Shown here: piece after piece, positions 1-10,800 of the stretch | How the letters are laid out: every line of letters begins with the position of its first letter | Numbering within the stretch: the first letter of the stretch is position 1 | Assembly (NCBI GenBank): GCA_003993805.1 | Contig: RSEF01000001.1 | Coordinates: 147,893,239-147,957,238, forward strand | DNA length: 64,000 bases | Reading direction: 5' to 3' | Source of the DNA: Himantopus leucocephalus | Taxonomy: Eukaryota; Chordata; Aves; Charadriiformes; Recurvirostridae | Program-made: the position numbers and the translations under genes | Notes under the pieces: generated by a model | Database searches by the model: none | Seen by the model: the letters and a program-made list of their open reading frames with translations, nothing else | What the model was told of the DNA's origin: nothing

Positions 1-25
1 AAAAAAAAAAAAAAAAAAAAAAAAA
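1..25. repeat. Poly-A tract at window edge
   Basis: The first 25 bases are all A. This is a simple homopolymer. It could be the tail of an element lying outside the window or an intronic A-run; nothing next to it identifies which. Confidence 0.9.
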
Positions 26-194
26 GCTGAATGGTCTGATCCTCTTCTGTGTTTATTTATTTTGAAATAAACTGATTAGCAGACTGTGAGCCTCAGTTTG
101 GCATCTGGTATAAATTAGTGACCCTTAATAAGCAGGATGCTTGATTGATATGTCATTAATATGATCAATGATTGTGTTCTGTCATTCTACACAG

Positions 195-360
195 CTGGCC
201 AGCCCTGAGAACCGGGTGTACAAGAGGACCGTGCAGGCCAGACAGGATGCACACAACATGCATAGGGGCGCTCCACCTTTCAGAAAACATGAACGAGTTT
301 CCTCTTCTAAGCACAACAAGCACTGAAAGAATAAGATGAAGACTACTAAAGAAAATTTAG
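195..360 (+). CDS. Unrecognised coding-like exon with a basic C-terminal reading frame
   Basis: Seen: an acceptor (…CATTCTACACAG) ends at 194 and a strong donor (TTTAG|GTAAGT) follows 360, giving a 166-bp exon-shaped unit. From 195 the plus strand reads 43 codons to a TGA at 324-326. The peptide contains SPENRVYKRTVQARQD and ends in KHERVSSSKHNKH; it is rich in K, R and H and has no membrane segment. In the first half the codons favour G or C at the third position (CTG, GCC, AGC, GAG, AAC, CGG, GTG, TAC, AAG), unlike the AT-rich surroundings. The stop lies 34 bases before the donor, too close to trigger nonsense-mediated decay, so a last coding exon followed by a 3'UTR intron is plausible. 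It is antisense to FRMPD4 and inside its intron. I do not recognise the protein. Alternatives are an exon of a non-coding antisense transcript or a chance frame. The minus strand is also open here but lacks a convincing donor. Confidence 0.42.
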
Positions 361-2329
361 GTAAGTATTTGAGTATAGAAGAATATCACGGCATTGCTGT
401 ATTGTAAAGAAATATTGTACTGTGTATGTTTTGAGAATTTAGGATGTTGTGAGCTGCACTAGCTACCAAAGAAGACAAGCACATTACCTATGTGTTATGT
501 ATGGGTCAAAAGCTGACATTCAAGAATTTCAAATTTCAGGAATAGTATAGTTACTAAGCCAAGCAAGGACAACCGAAACATCATGATTTCACAAGCCAAA
601 AATCACAGAGCTGATATTATATGCAGGATAACATACCTCAGAGGAAAAAAGAATTAAGTTTGCCAGATACACCTAGGAGAAGTCTGGAAAAATTTAGTGT
701 TACTAAATACAAAAACATCAGTGAAAAATAACAGCAGGCGCTCAAGATAACAAAATATGTTCTGACATGTTTCAAGTGGTGTAGCAACCACGTCATACTA
801 ACATAACAAGATTTGAAAAGACTTACGACGAGCAGGTCTCTCCCAGCTCTGCTGTGCGCTCTGGGGACTGACCTGTGGTTTCAAGCCATGCAGTAATGCT
901 GCAGGCTTTGATCCCTGGGTGTGCTGCCTTTTATTTCACGCCTGGGGTCCCAGCTGTTTGCTCAGTTTGTTCCAGATGGGAGCACAGAAGCAAGCTAATA
1001 TGCATGAAGTACAGATGGTCAGGGTCCTTAGAGTAAAATAGGGAGCAAACCAAACTGGTAACGCAGACAGACCCTGTCATCTTCTCTGAGGCAATGACAA
1101 GAGTTAAAGGAAACATGATCAATTGCATCTCTTGCAAATAAGGATATGGCAACATGGTGACCTACGAGACGCCTCTAAAAATTTATTTTAAGAGTGTAAT
1201 AACTAACTACACCTTACTGGGACCACTGTGCTTTGAGTCCACATAGAAAGGGCTACACTTCCTTTCAGTAAATCTGATTTCAGACTCTGGTCTTCATTTG
1301 AGTGATAGAAGCCAGATCCACAAAAGTACCGAACTACCTATTACCTTAGGAATTAAATAGGAATAGGAATCAAAAGGGCATGGCTTTCTGTGGCAGCAAA
1401 TGTTACCTCAACTTGCACCTTAGGGCGCAGTTGCAGAGCAGCTTAAGCCAACACAAGTCTGTTGCAGCCTGGTTCCCACATCAGTCGGGTATTTCTGTGT
1501 GTCAGCAATGCTGCTCACCACCTGGCATTAGCCATGCTCTGAGCAGGAGGTTGGACCAGCTGACCTTCCATCCTAAACTATTCTGCAACTCTATCAGACC
1601 ATGTGGAGGACTGGCTCAGGAAGCTAAACTGACATAAAATTAATGGCTTTTTCTGTAGGATTGATTTTTTATTAGCTTTTGCCAGTTTATTTCCCTCTGT
1701 CAACTCCCCTCCAGGTCTGACAAGTACCAAGACTAACACAAGGGAAAGGGCGAAAATATACAGGTCTGAAAATCAGTAAGATTGTAGTAGTGGCAACTTA
1801 GGTGAGCAAAAATTGCCATGAGGCTAAACCCTTTGTGGATAAAATCAGCCAAAAACCTTCCTGCTTTGTGTGCTATCTCCCTGAAACCCTACGCTCAGGC
1901 CAAATACATTTTTAAGTTTCATGTTTGGATTCAAATTAGCATTACAGAAATTTCTCATAATCATACACTACATAGTGTATATAATAAATGCAAAGAAAAC
2001 AGGCCTTTAAAATGGTTAAATACACACTGCAAATGATTTCATATTAAAGACCTAGCTTAATACAGCTTGTGCAGTACAGAAACATGCTGGAAGAATACTA
2101 GATGACTGCTGTCCTCCCATACTGAAATGTATTACTTATCTCATAAGGCTATTTCAAGTAAAAGTAGTCAGTTAAAAGGGAATGGGTGAAGTTCTGAAAC
2201 TTTAATTTACCATGGCCTAAACTTAAGAAAAAGTATTTTAGAGGTTTGCAAAATGACCCCAGTTGTGCCATCTGTACAGAAGAGATAATGAATTGATAGT
2301 GACATCTCATAACATTTTGATAAAAGGCT

Positions 2330-2960
2330 CTTGCACTTTTCCAAAAGTGCTGCCTGGCAATGGAAGCTGCCCCTGATTAGCTCAGGCCATTGGGGCTTTC
2401 AGAGATTTGAAAGCAACCAAATTTGCTTCAGCAGAAAGAATAAACATCGCTTCCCATTCATGCCATAAAGCATTTGCAGTGACACTATATAATTACTTTT
2501 CATTTCACCAAAAGATTCTCCTGGATTCTCTATTCCTCCCACAATTTCAAAATGACAATATGTCTGCTTGCAGTTGAATGGATATGTACATATGGCACTA
2601 AGTAAATTATTTAACTAAAAAGCAGTTAATGTTGCTATGAATTATGTTATTTGCTTGTATAGAACTCATGAGCACATTTCATTGTGATAATACCTGGTTT
2701 ATACATCTTTAATCAAAACCAAGCAGAGGATTTGAATTGCTTTTTCGCCTTCAGTATGATGCAATTTGTTAATCTGTATGGCTATAAAAAGCCTTGGAGA
2801 CAATATGAAATGTTATCTCGCTGATCTCTCTCCTGCATTTATTGACATCACTGTCAACAACCATCTCACTATTTCATTCCTAAACTCCAGGGGTGAAAAG
2901 TGAAGGCAAGAATATTAGATAGCGTTTCCATTTATGTTTCACGTAGTATTTGCAAAAGCA
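2330..2960. other. AT-rich block with non-coding regulatory appearance
   Basis: No gene or repeat is recognisable. The block has a mixed, non-repetitive composition with several TAAT/ATTA and TGCAAT-type words, for example around 2470-2500 and 2740-2790, and no long frame. This is the look of conserved non-coding intronic DNA, but conservation cannot be judged from one sequence. Confidence 0.2.
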
Positions 2961-3515
2961 GTTGTTTTGAAAGCCAGAGAGGGCTTCTCCTTGGCTAAAT
3001 AACAGGCGCTATAAGGACAGCTATTATATACCTCCACAGAGGAATTGCTGGCAAAGTCACTAGGTGTATTCAGTCTTTGGTCATTCTTCTAAAATGAAGA
3101 TATATGTTGTGACTACCCAGTCACATCATAGTAACTACCAGGGCTGACATTCATGAGTAACAGTGGATAGATGGTGATTTGGTACAGCAGTACGTGGTTC
3201 CAAACAGTTTCCTGGTTTCATTCAGTTTCTGAAGGTACTGGCTTTTAATGCATCCTGGGGGACTGTCACTTCACGTAAGATGCATTACTACTCTGGAGAC
3301 ACGGCTGGTGCACATGTCAGAGCCAATGCTGTTGCTTTAAAACATCTGATTCAAGAATATGTACTATAACTGCAATGTGTATGCACATAGCATTGTTCAA
3401 TTTGTACTTAAGACTGCTCAGAGATATCAACGGGTAAGAAAGTCTGCCACAAAATATCATATGTTTCTGCAGATCAGTTTCCTCTGAGCTCTCATTCTCT
3501 CCACCCCTTAAAGCA

Positions 3516-3534
3516 NTTTTTTTTTTTTTTTTTT
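3516..3534. repeat. Single N followed by an 18-base T tract
   Basis: One N at 3516 precedes 18 consecutive T. The N at the homopolymer edge suggests an unresolved tract length in the assembly. Read on the minus strand it is an A-run. Confidence 0.9.
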
Positions 3535-3635
3535 CCCCAGATAGCCTGCTATCCACATGCAGAGAAAAAAGGAAGAAAGACCAGGGCCTCAAAGAGAACA
3601 GAGAGCAAGCACCTTATAAGAGCATGGAAAAAACC

Positions 3636-3664
3636 CCAACAACAACCACCACCACAACAACAAG
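3636..3664. repeat. Imperfect CAA/CCA trinucleotide patch
   Basis: A short run of CAA and CCA triplets about 29 bases long, flanked by an A-rich stretch. Simple low-complexity sequence with no coding context. Confidence 0.75.
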
Positions 3665-4558
3665 CCCAACATTACTTAAGGCATAATTTGGCACTGCCTG
3701 TTATGGATTTTTGTTCCTACATGCAGTTTTCTGCATTTAAGAGAGGGATATGGCACTTTAAGGTACTAAAAGGCAATCAAAAAATAAACAAAATAATCAT
3801 TAGCTACTGAGAGTTAGAAAACGTTCCCAAATTGCTAAATTAATGAGTACTAATGCACTGCATTTTGTAAGCCGCAGCTGTTTATAGCTACACAACAAGT
3901 GCAGCATCCCATTATGTGACCAGTGAGAAAAGAGGAGGAATCAAATGCGGTGCCTGTCCTCAGAAGCAGGGTATTAAATGTTCAAATGAATCTCAGTCAC
4001 GCAGAGGAGAACATACCGACAGTCTGCAGAAAAAATGGACACCCAAGGTGTGCAGGTCCCTTCACTAACCAGAGTAACAGAAGGAGCAGAGTCACATTTG
4101 CACAGTACTTTGGAGGCTCACCTATACTTCTTGACAAGCCTAATTAGTTCAGGCAGAAAACCTATGCTAAAACAGTTATTTTGTGCCTGGCATTCAGCTT
4201 CACATTGTCCAGCACTGCACCCGGTGTCTTACAGATATGCAAAGCATGACAAATACTTGCTCAAGGAAGAAAACGACATTTCAAAGTCAGGTTTCAAGCC
4301 CTCATTAACCCAGACAACTTGGTCCAATTTGGACAGGTCTGAAATCGCTCTAAATCTTGAAAGTCTGCAGGACACCATGCTGTTACAAATCTTGCTTTGG
4401 CTCCAAAAGCAAATGCCTCCTAGGAAGCCAAGGCACACACCCCAGGCAAAGCAGGGAGGATGAGAACACAGAGTAATGGGGATCCTCATTCTTATGCTGT
4501 ACAATTCTGGTTTAGCAGATGAAGAATCCTGAATGAATTAAGGGCTTTTAATGGTCAG

Positions 4559-4589
4559 TTTTAAGTCTGGACTTATTTTAAGTCTGATC
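4559..4589 (+). repeat. Short tandem repeat of an 11-mer
   Basis: The word TTTTAAGTCTG occurs twice, the copies separated by a few bases. A small local duplication with no other signal. Confidence 0.5.
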
Positions 4590-5222
4590 CTTCTAGTCTG
4601 TGTTAAAATAAAGAATTGTAATTCTCTTCCAGGACCTTTTTAAGCACCTGCAAGTTTCAAACAGACTGATAAACATAAACATGAAATAATAATTAAAAAA
4701 ACCCCAATGCTTCACGTGAGCAGAATCAAAATGCTAGCCCTAAAAATGGGATGTAAGCTAAAGCAACTAATGCTGCAAAATCAGGCAATGGTTCTGCTAA
4801 CTCACCACCATCACCCCTTTTTAGTGAAGAAGTTCCAAAGTCACGTAAGAATACGTTTGCTAGAACAGCGAACGGTAGTTTATCCAAGCCACTTAAGTGA
4901 TTTTAAAGAATAATTATGCACAGTTTTCACTGGGAAAACAAAAGCCAATTTTGTTTATGATCACATTATCCACATTGATGTTTATTTTGCAAACCTTTAA
5001 ATTCAGCACTGAAGGACTATGGGAAATCTAAGAATTAGAATATTTACTATACACTGTCAAAATACACACTTTCTCATTACCAGTAAAATGAATATATTAG
5101 ACAAACTAAAAAATGTCACATGGCAGAGATGGAGGAGAATTGTTAGTTTCAGTCAGAACTGACCTTTTGCCTTATTCTTTAACAATGGCATTTTAATTTT
5201 ATTTTTTTTTAATGACATTTGT

Positions 5223-5244
5223 TGTAATTTGTCGACAAATTACA
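5223..5244. other. Perfect 22-bp palindrome with no spacer
   Basis: The 11-base arm TGTAATTTGTC is followed directly by its reverse complement, centred on a GTCGAC (SalI-type) hexamer. Pairing stops at the next base on each side. It lies about 220 bp inside the intron, downstream of the FRMPD4 WW exon donor. It could be a homodimeric protein-binding site or the centre of a cruciform; no flanking transposon ends were seen. Confidence 0.85.
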
Positions 5245-5457
5245 CATCCTTGTATTATCAGCATTTTATTGCTTAAACAAAATAACCAAGTACCAAGATA
5301 AGGAGCAGTGAAACACAGTCAGAGCTACCTCTGTGCAAGAAATCAAAACAGTTGATCAGCAACCATGTAGGGCTGAAGCAGAAATTAGCATTCCAAGGAG
5401 ATACAGTAAGAGCAGGGCTGCAGCGCTGTGCTGCAGACTGCACAGCTCACGCTGCCC

Positions 5458-5463
5458 ACTTAC
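5458..5463 (-). other. FRMPD4: Splice donor of the FRMPD4 WW exon
   Basis: On the minus strand the exon ends …TTCATCAA and is followed by GTAAGT, a consensus 5' splice site. The exon stops after the second base of a codon; the next exon should complete an Asn codon, as in the human protein (YFIN). Confidence 0.92.
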
Positions 5464-5580
5464 TTGATGAAGTAGTCTCTTCCATCTCTGTTTGCCGTCA
5501 TCTCCCATCCATAAGGTGTCCCCTGGTTCAAGCTCCAGGTCCCTGAAGGGTGAGGCCAGCCTGAAGACTTGTTCCTGTGG
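5464..5580 (-). CDS. FRMPD4: FRMPD4 coding exon: N-terminal part of the WW domain
   Basis: Seen: on the minus strand a long pyrimidine tract and TTGTAG precede a 117-bp exon closed by GTAAGT. It reads one base, 38 full codons and two bases. The peptide begins [15 protein letters not shown] and continues [16 protein letters not shown], the first strand and turn of a WW domain: the first signature Trp is the W of YGWEM, and the DGRDYF aromatic strand follows. Known: human FRMPD4 (Preso/Preso1) starts with a short peptide ending KLSS, then HRTKSSGW…[18 protein letters not shown]; the match is near exact. The protein is a WW-PDZ-FERM scaffold that binds PSD-95 and group I mGluR/Homer at dendritic spines. 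The other half of the WW domain, with the second signature position, is in the next exon outside the window. Relatives FRMPD1 and FRMPD3 lack this segment as far as I recall. The frame is intact with no stop, so the exon looks functional. Confidence 0.95.
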
Positions 5581-5645
5581 CTACAATTTTGGGAAGGGTG
5601 GGGGGAAAGAGAGAGGAAAAAGAAGAAAGTTATTTGTTGTATTTA
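5581..5645 (-). other. FRMPD4: Splice acceptor and polypyrimidine tract of the FRMPD4 WW exon
   Basis: Read on the minus strand, roughly 40 bases of nearly pure pyrimidine (TTTCTTCTTTTTCCTCTCTC then CCCCCC/ACCC) lead to AAAATTGTAG. The exon starts right after this AG with a single C that should complete a Ser codon begun in exon 1 (KLSS|HR). Confidence 0.9.
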
Positions 5646-5950
5646 TTCTTCCAATTTACTTATTTCACATCCTTCAGTTGGCATCTGAGTACTTTCACAG
5701 TTCTGAAATATACAGCCAAAACCCAGGCAAGGGAAAACAGGTTTGCAGGCCTACTTACATTTGTAGTATTTTCCCAGTAAGTAGAAAGGTATACTGTCAC
5801 TTCTAATGGTCTTGGAGCCCAAGCCTTTGGCAGATGAATCAGTCCCACACCCACAATACTCATTTTCAATAGTTTTCAGTACAAGAGACGGAGAGCATTT
5901 TCCTTCACCACTACCCCCTGGTCAAACACCAGTTCTCAGTACAGTTTTAG

Positions 5951-5988
5951 CCAAAAAAACCCACCAAACCAAACCAAACAACCCACCA
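5951..5988. repeat. CCAAA-type low-complexity patch
   Basis: An A-tract followed by repeats of CCAAA and CCACC words. Simple sequence of a kind common in bird introns. Confidence 0.65.
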
Positions 5989-7748
5989 CACGACTGCACA
6001 TCACACATGTAGTGCACTGCCCGGCACGAGAAGGAACATCAAAACCAACTCTCATTGCTAGCAAACCATTTTTTGTTTCATATGTCGGAACGAAGGAAGA
6101 TCATAACACTTCTGTATATAGATGCTAAATTGATTCAATACGCAGATGTTGTTGAACTTGATCGTTATCCATTAAGCTCTTCCTCCAAATAACTTTTGAA
6201 AGGCTGGAGTATCTCTGAGCACACACACTGTGATCACTGCTCCAGCACTCTCTGCTAGTATTCCCACCCCCATGCAAGGGCCAAGTCATACCGGCTGAAA
6301 TAAAGGAGTAGCTTACACAGCTCACCTAACTAAGGGAGATTGAGCAGCTCGCCCAAGTGACAGCATTTCCCCGCTAGAGCTGAAAACATTTTGTGAGGTG
6401 CCATGTGCCATACACAAAAAAAAAAGATACCGCTAGCAAGAATCTCCCATAGTTTACCATAGGAAACCCCAACTTTTGCACTGATGTTTCACCCCTCACT
6501 TGCAGGAATTAAGCTAGATGTTACTGCACATTCCCACTTTCTGCTGTGGGACTCAGAGCTACAGAAGGCAACAAATAGGTCTTTCAGCAAAATAATCAGG
6601 TCCTTAATATCTACGTACAATCTGAAAAAGAGAAAGAGCAAGAAGAGGAGGCAGGGCAACCGAAGATGCTGAAGACCAGCTGAGAGCGTATCACAGACAG
6701 GCAAAGATGAATCAGCACACAACGCTGAATACAATCTGAAACTTAGACCAAACCCACATAAAGTAACAGCATGTTTTTAATGAGTTGCCTTCTCCCTCTC
6801 TGCCTTTTCTCCAGCTATTACAGTTTAGTTTTACTTGCTAGATTTATTTAAGTTCAAATGCTAGCAAGGAACTTACTATCTCTTGGCTTAGATAGAGATG
6901 TAAGAACTTATTTCCTTTAAAGAAAAAGGGTGCAATGTAACCTGGCGAACACTCTTCTGAAGGAACAGAATTGGTCTCCATGGACAACTCAGCAATTCAT
7001 TGCAAATTGCTAAACTCAACAAAGTTGTACACCGTTAATCTTTCCCAAAGGGGGAATGCATCATTAAAAACAAACTAGCTACTTCCTCCTCCCCCTTTAT
7101 TTCAAGGATTAATCACTACCGAGAAAAGATATGGTGCTTCAAAATATAATTTACATGTAAAGTAGAGCATTACAATGGAGTGCTAGATATCATCTGATTT
7201 ACCAATTACATTAAGTACTCTATCTTCAAGGAGTAGAAAAACATTTCTGTTAGCACATTCAAACACTGGTATTTGCCAGAAGACAGGGCTTAAGTCTAAT
7301 ATTTGAACAACCTAGAAATCTTAATAAAATTACAGTTACTCATGGCTAATGAAACACACAAATGTCAGATATGCTACATTATCCCAGATAAATGCAAGTA
7401 ACCCATTCCTGATCAAAGGAATGAATTAAAAAACAGGCATCTGAGAAAAGAAAACAAATACTTTCACTCTCTCATGCAGTTTCATGTAAAGTTGAGCTTA
7501 AGCATTCCTGTTTCTTCATATGCTTGACAGAAGCAGAAAGGGTGGTCCCCATTGTTAAATGGGAGCCATCCTACAATCTAAGAACGACAGCTTAACTACA
7601 TCTATAGACTTCAAGTTACACTTTAGAGTCTTTGGGATCCTAAACACTGCAGTGAACTAACTAAAGTAGAAAGTAACCTATTTTATCTGGACCATAAAGG
7701 GATACCCATGCCTTTAACACTTTTCATTTTAATTAAATGTGTTTCACA
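5989..7748. other. Intronic DNA, nothing recognised
   Basis: Unique-looking AT-rich sequence. The open frames (up to about 80 codons) have no domain or splice context. A short A-run lies near 6415-6425. I see no repeat family. Confidence 0.5.
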
Positions 7749-7822
7749 ACCTCTGTGCTATAGTTCCTCCATCTGTAAAATGGGCACAGTGACATTTAAA
7801 TTCCCATGTAAAGCACACCAAA
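7749..7822 (-). mobile_element. MIR-like ancient SINE relic
   Basis: The plus strand reads CCTCTGTGC…TTCCTCC then ATCTGTAAAATGGGCACAGT and, further on, CATGTAAAGCAC. These match, in order, the reverse complement of the MIR core (TTTTACAGATGAGGAAACTGAGGCACAGAG and the CGCTTTACATG region). The copy is short and diverged, as expected for an element older than the bird-mammal split. Confidence 0.6.
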
Positions 7823-10800
7823 CTTCTATTATCAGATAATTTGTAGGAGCACAGGACAGTGATGATGATCAATACTATTCCTCTCTGCATTCAAACTATG
7901 GGCTCATCATTGTATGGATTATAACATTAGTGAATTTTAAGGTAAATTTAGTTCCCCTGAAAGCTTTCTTTGAGTCCTTAAAACCTCAGTGGTGTCAAAA
8001 CTTATATGATGGGTAATAACTGTCCTACTTAACTATGGATATGTCTATATCTGATCTCGTCCTCCAGACTTTCTTATAATCAGTGGGAGAGAAATTAGCG
8101 CTTGAGACATTACGTACACCTACATTAGATGGGTGCAAATTGGAGGAGGTGGCTCCAGACATACAAAAAACAAATACTCACAGAATGTTTCTTATAGTCA
8201 TTGTACAATTCAATAATAAACACTCATGTCATAACAACGAAACAAGGTTTTCACACTCAAAGGTGATTACCGCTGGTGATTCCCAGCTGCCTGTACAGTC
8301 TGAAAAAAATGAAAGAATAAACTGAATTATTTCTTTTTATACACCTCCATCCACTTGTTGCATATTATTCTGCTTGCCTGCAAGGATTCTGTTCAATGGC
8401 CGCTACAAGGGACAAAAGATGGTGAAGACGAGATAAATGCCAGAAGGAACATCGAAGTCTCTGGAGGAAACCAGAAGCGGGTCTGGCATTTCACCTGGGG
8501 GAAGGACAAAGCCATCTTAGCAGGCTTTAAGTCAAGAGGATACGTCCGTGGTAAGGAAGATCATCAGGCCAGGAGATCCCGGTCCAAATCCTACCTCCCT
8601 GCAGGTGATCTTGGATAAACCCCTCAACTCACTGATCACCATTTACCACGTCTATCCCTCACAAGCAAAGGAGGGGGAGCACACTAAGACTTCCTAGGTT
8701 TCTGGAAGACCTGGACACTTCCAAAGACCAGAAAGATAAAGTGCACCTTCTACCCCAGCAAGCCTGCCCACGGAGGAAGCACTGGCACCGCTATAACTCG
8801 CTGCTTGCTCTCCATCACCACCCGCGCTTGCTCACAGCAATCATACCTGTTGCTGGAGTACATGTCACTGCACAGGTCTTAGGTGGCAAACTTCATCGTG
8901 AAAGCCTAGGCCAGCATCATGCCAGCAGAGCTCTGAAAACAAGGCAGTGTTAGCTACGATATTCCATCAACCTGCTTTTGACATTCTTGCTGCAGAAGTA
9001 GAAAATCTGATCCCTCTGAATTGCTTCACATTGAACAATCAGTTCATTAAATCATGAACGCAGCGTGCAAGGAACCAACGCGCCCCATGGAGAGACCTTC
9101 TGACTAAGAATATAATAGCTGAGCCACAGTGAACATCTTCAGGTCAGCCTTTTTTCTGCCCTGTGCCTGAGGCATGACTGAAACATGAGTTCGTACACAG
9201 TCTCTCATACTTGACAACAGCAGTATGTGACTTACACGATATGCAGAACATACTCAGCACAAACCATGGTACAAACAAGAGGTCTGTAATAGTATCCACC
9301 TCTTTTTCAAAGATCAAAACTAGAACAGTTTGAATTTTTAAAGCATACTATCAGAGCCTAACGTCCAGAGCAGTTCAGATAGTGTTAATGCTGAAAGCAG
9401 AAAGCAACACTATGCATTTTTTAAAACATTGAAAAATCAAATGTTCACATTTTCTGGAAAATTCAATTAAAAAAAACCCAGGCATCTACAGATTCAGACA
9501 ATAAGCATGTAATATTGGCCAAAACTTATGTTTTTAACTGGCACCTGGAGATTCCTCTCAATAGGTCTTTGCTATAGAAATCTTGATAGACTCTTTAATT
9601 GTATCACCTTTACAGCCCATGCCTGTAAATTTTGTTATAAACATAGTGCTTCCCTGGATTGGCAGAAATGAAGCTCTTGGGCCGAAATTTTAAAACAGCA
9701 GAAATTTGCACCGACAAAAAAGCAGCATTCCCATCCTCCCAGCATCAGACAGTCCTACTTCACATCACAGCTGCTCTTGTGCCAATGCAAGTAAACTGGA
9801 TCATCTTAAAAATAGCGGCTAGTCCATCCAGACTCATCTCTGCATACTTCATGGCCTCACAGATGGCCACATGGCAGGATAAATGAAGGGCAGGACAAAA
9901 AGCGCCTGCTTCAGATAGTCCTCAGGCAAAGACAAGACAGAAAGCGCTCGACTAAAATGGATTGCCCCAACTTTATTTAGAATATTCAGTGCCTACTGGA
10001 GCATAACACTCAGTACATAGGATTAGGGTGTCTACCCATTCCAAAGATAGACATCATATTTACATCTACCTTTCTCTATGATCAGGGGATACAAAAATCC
10101 TTGTTTCCTTATGAATGAAGTCAAACAAAGAGTTAGGAGGTCTGCTTTATCACTAGAGTAGTCTTCACTCCCTTGGCCAAGAATCCCAACTTGCACTCTG
10201 CTGACAGATTTAAAACGGCAGTAGAAACCTTGAAATCCTTTTTTGTTTCTTTTTTTTTTTTTTAAATAATGAATTGAAGCAGGCCGAAACCTGGTTAGTT
10301 AGCCTTGGTCATACTGAAAGTCACAACCTTCATTCCCGCTCCCTGCAACCTCAGGGAAATGGCTATCCTTGCAAAAGGCCTTCATAGGCCTGGATTGATG
10401 AGTCTTTATAGTGCCTCTTTGGTAGAAATCCAGAATAAGGTATCTCAAGAAGGACCTGAAGACCATCTCTGGCATTTAGGGTCTCAGTGAAGAGTTACTC
10501 AGCTCTATTCTAAAGCAGACATCTGAATTTGCAAGCTTTCTACCTGTATTCACTAGCTGTCCTCTGAGTCTAATTTGCAGCTTCGACATCTCACTCTGTG
10601 TAGACACCAAAATTTGAATTTCAAGCATACGAATCTGGAGATGAATTCTACATCACACTCAGAAGAACCCTGTGCAACAAATGGTGATCCCTTATCTTTA
10701 AGTTCCTGTATAAAGTAATAAAATCAGCAATTTTTATCACCTCATTATTTATTCCCCAATTCTATGCCCCCTTCCAAAACACCTAAAAGCAACACCAAAC

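Larger units (their letters stand above)
1..5463 (-). other. FRMPD4: Intron of FRMPD4 downstream of the WW exon (partial)
   Basis: On the minus strand the donor of the 5464-5580 exon opens an intron that runs leftward to the window edge. No continuation of the WW domain (which would start with HMTQ in the human protein), PDZ or FERM sequence was found in any minus frame, so the next exon lies outside. Contents: the plus-strand exon-like unit at 195-360, a T-tract with an N, a CAA/CCA-rich patch, conserved-looking AT-rich DNA at about 2330-2960, and a 22-bp palindrome. The remaining frames of 60-142 codons show no recognisable domain. Confidence 0.78.

Noticed and set aside
195..360. Minus-strand reading of the exon-like unit
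   Set aside because: There is a fair acceptor on the minus strand, but no matching donor, and codon composition favours the plus strand.
4035..4463. 142-codon plus-strand frame
   Set aside because: No domain and no flanking splice sites; amino-acid make-up is unremarkable.
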